This document shows positions 63,758-63,772 of a DNA stretch of 63,772 bases, piece after piece. Source of the DNA: Streptomyces luteolus (GTDB lineage Bacteria > Actinomycetota > Actinomycetes > Streptomycetales > Streptomycetaceae); assembly GCF_029968015.1 (NCBI RefSeq), contig NZ_JASCIS010000047.1:1-63772 (forward strand). The letters run 5' to 3'. Position 1 is the stretch's first letter. Each line of letters starts with the position of its first letter. The notes below the pieces were generated by a model. That model ran no database searches, had not been told where the DNA came from, and was given only the letters and a program-made list of their open reading frames with translations. Made by a program: the position numbers and the translations under genes.

Positions 63758-63772
63758 ATGAGCCAGGATTTC
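63758..63772 (+). CDS. Start of a divergent gene cut by the window end
   Basis: The last 15 bases read ATGAGCCAGGATTTC (MSQDF). They follow a promoter region with TetR-like sites, so this is most likely the gene regulated by the TetR protein. Too little is present to name it. Confidence 0.5.

Overview
The window is high-GC actinomycete DNA that looks like a Streptomyces chromosome. The signs are strong third-position G/C bias, a conservon (cvnABCD with a spare roadblock gene), GTG starts, a DUF3516-type DEAD-box helicase, a DUF6397-type protein, MarR and TetR regulators with divergent partners, and a cysteine-rich leader peptide upstream of sulfonate genes. I saw no rRNA, tRNA or CRISPR array. 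No database search was possible, so family names come from recognised motifs.

Layout. 1-9.2 kb: fatty acid desaturase behind a 14-bp tandem repeat, small unknowns, a 1228-codon HEAT-like ORF carrying a compensated frameshift, a methyltransferase and an MHYT membrane protein. 9.3-15.5 kb: conservon, a second roadblock gene and a DUF6397-type protein, with a decayed PPOX oxidase fragment between the two roadblock regions. 15.6-24.3 kb: TPR protein, TesB thioesterase, helicase, membrane hydrolase, DUF1772/TetR pair with three operator-like repeats, a frameshifted hydrolase, an IS5-type remnant and an SDR. 24.5-36.6 kb: a heterodimeric ABC exporter with one degenerate ATP site, L,D-transpeptidase lipoprotein, DctA, a GH109/Gfo-Idh-MocA protein, an FAD/Fe-S dehydrogenase and MarR. 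36.6-44.3 kb: an IS110 element between MarR and an ABC exporter, an MltG-like protein, a flavin monooxygenase and a wholly decayed sulfonate (ssu) operon that still carries its leader peptide.

44.4-62.8 kb looks like a genomic island. It begins directly after an intact yjbQ gene and ends at a same-strand fragment of a second yjbQ 3' end. Between them are an NTPase, a PEBP protein, a PCMT, a long stretch of decayed sequence, a large protein with two RNase III-like domains alternating with two dsRNA-binding domains, remnants of an MFS sugar transporter and a ROK regulator, a broken helical protein, and a four-gene type II Wadjet (JetABCD) anti-plasmid operon. The Wadjet genes overlap by 4 bp at every junction, so they are probably translated in a coupled way; JetA, JetB and JetC would form the SMC-like loop extruder and JetD the nuclease.

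The strongest candidate for something undescribed is the 969-residue protein at 48056-50965. It has a Dicer-like domain order in a bacterium, most of its RNase III catalytic acids are lost, it ends in an unrecognised C-terminal third, and it sits near Wadjet. The window also holds many single-base frameshifts. In the ssu operon they accompany an in-frame loss of the Walker B region and a truncation, so that operon is truly dead; elsewhere base-calling error cannot be excluded.
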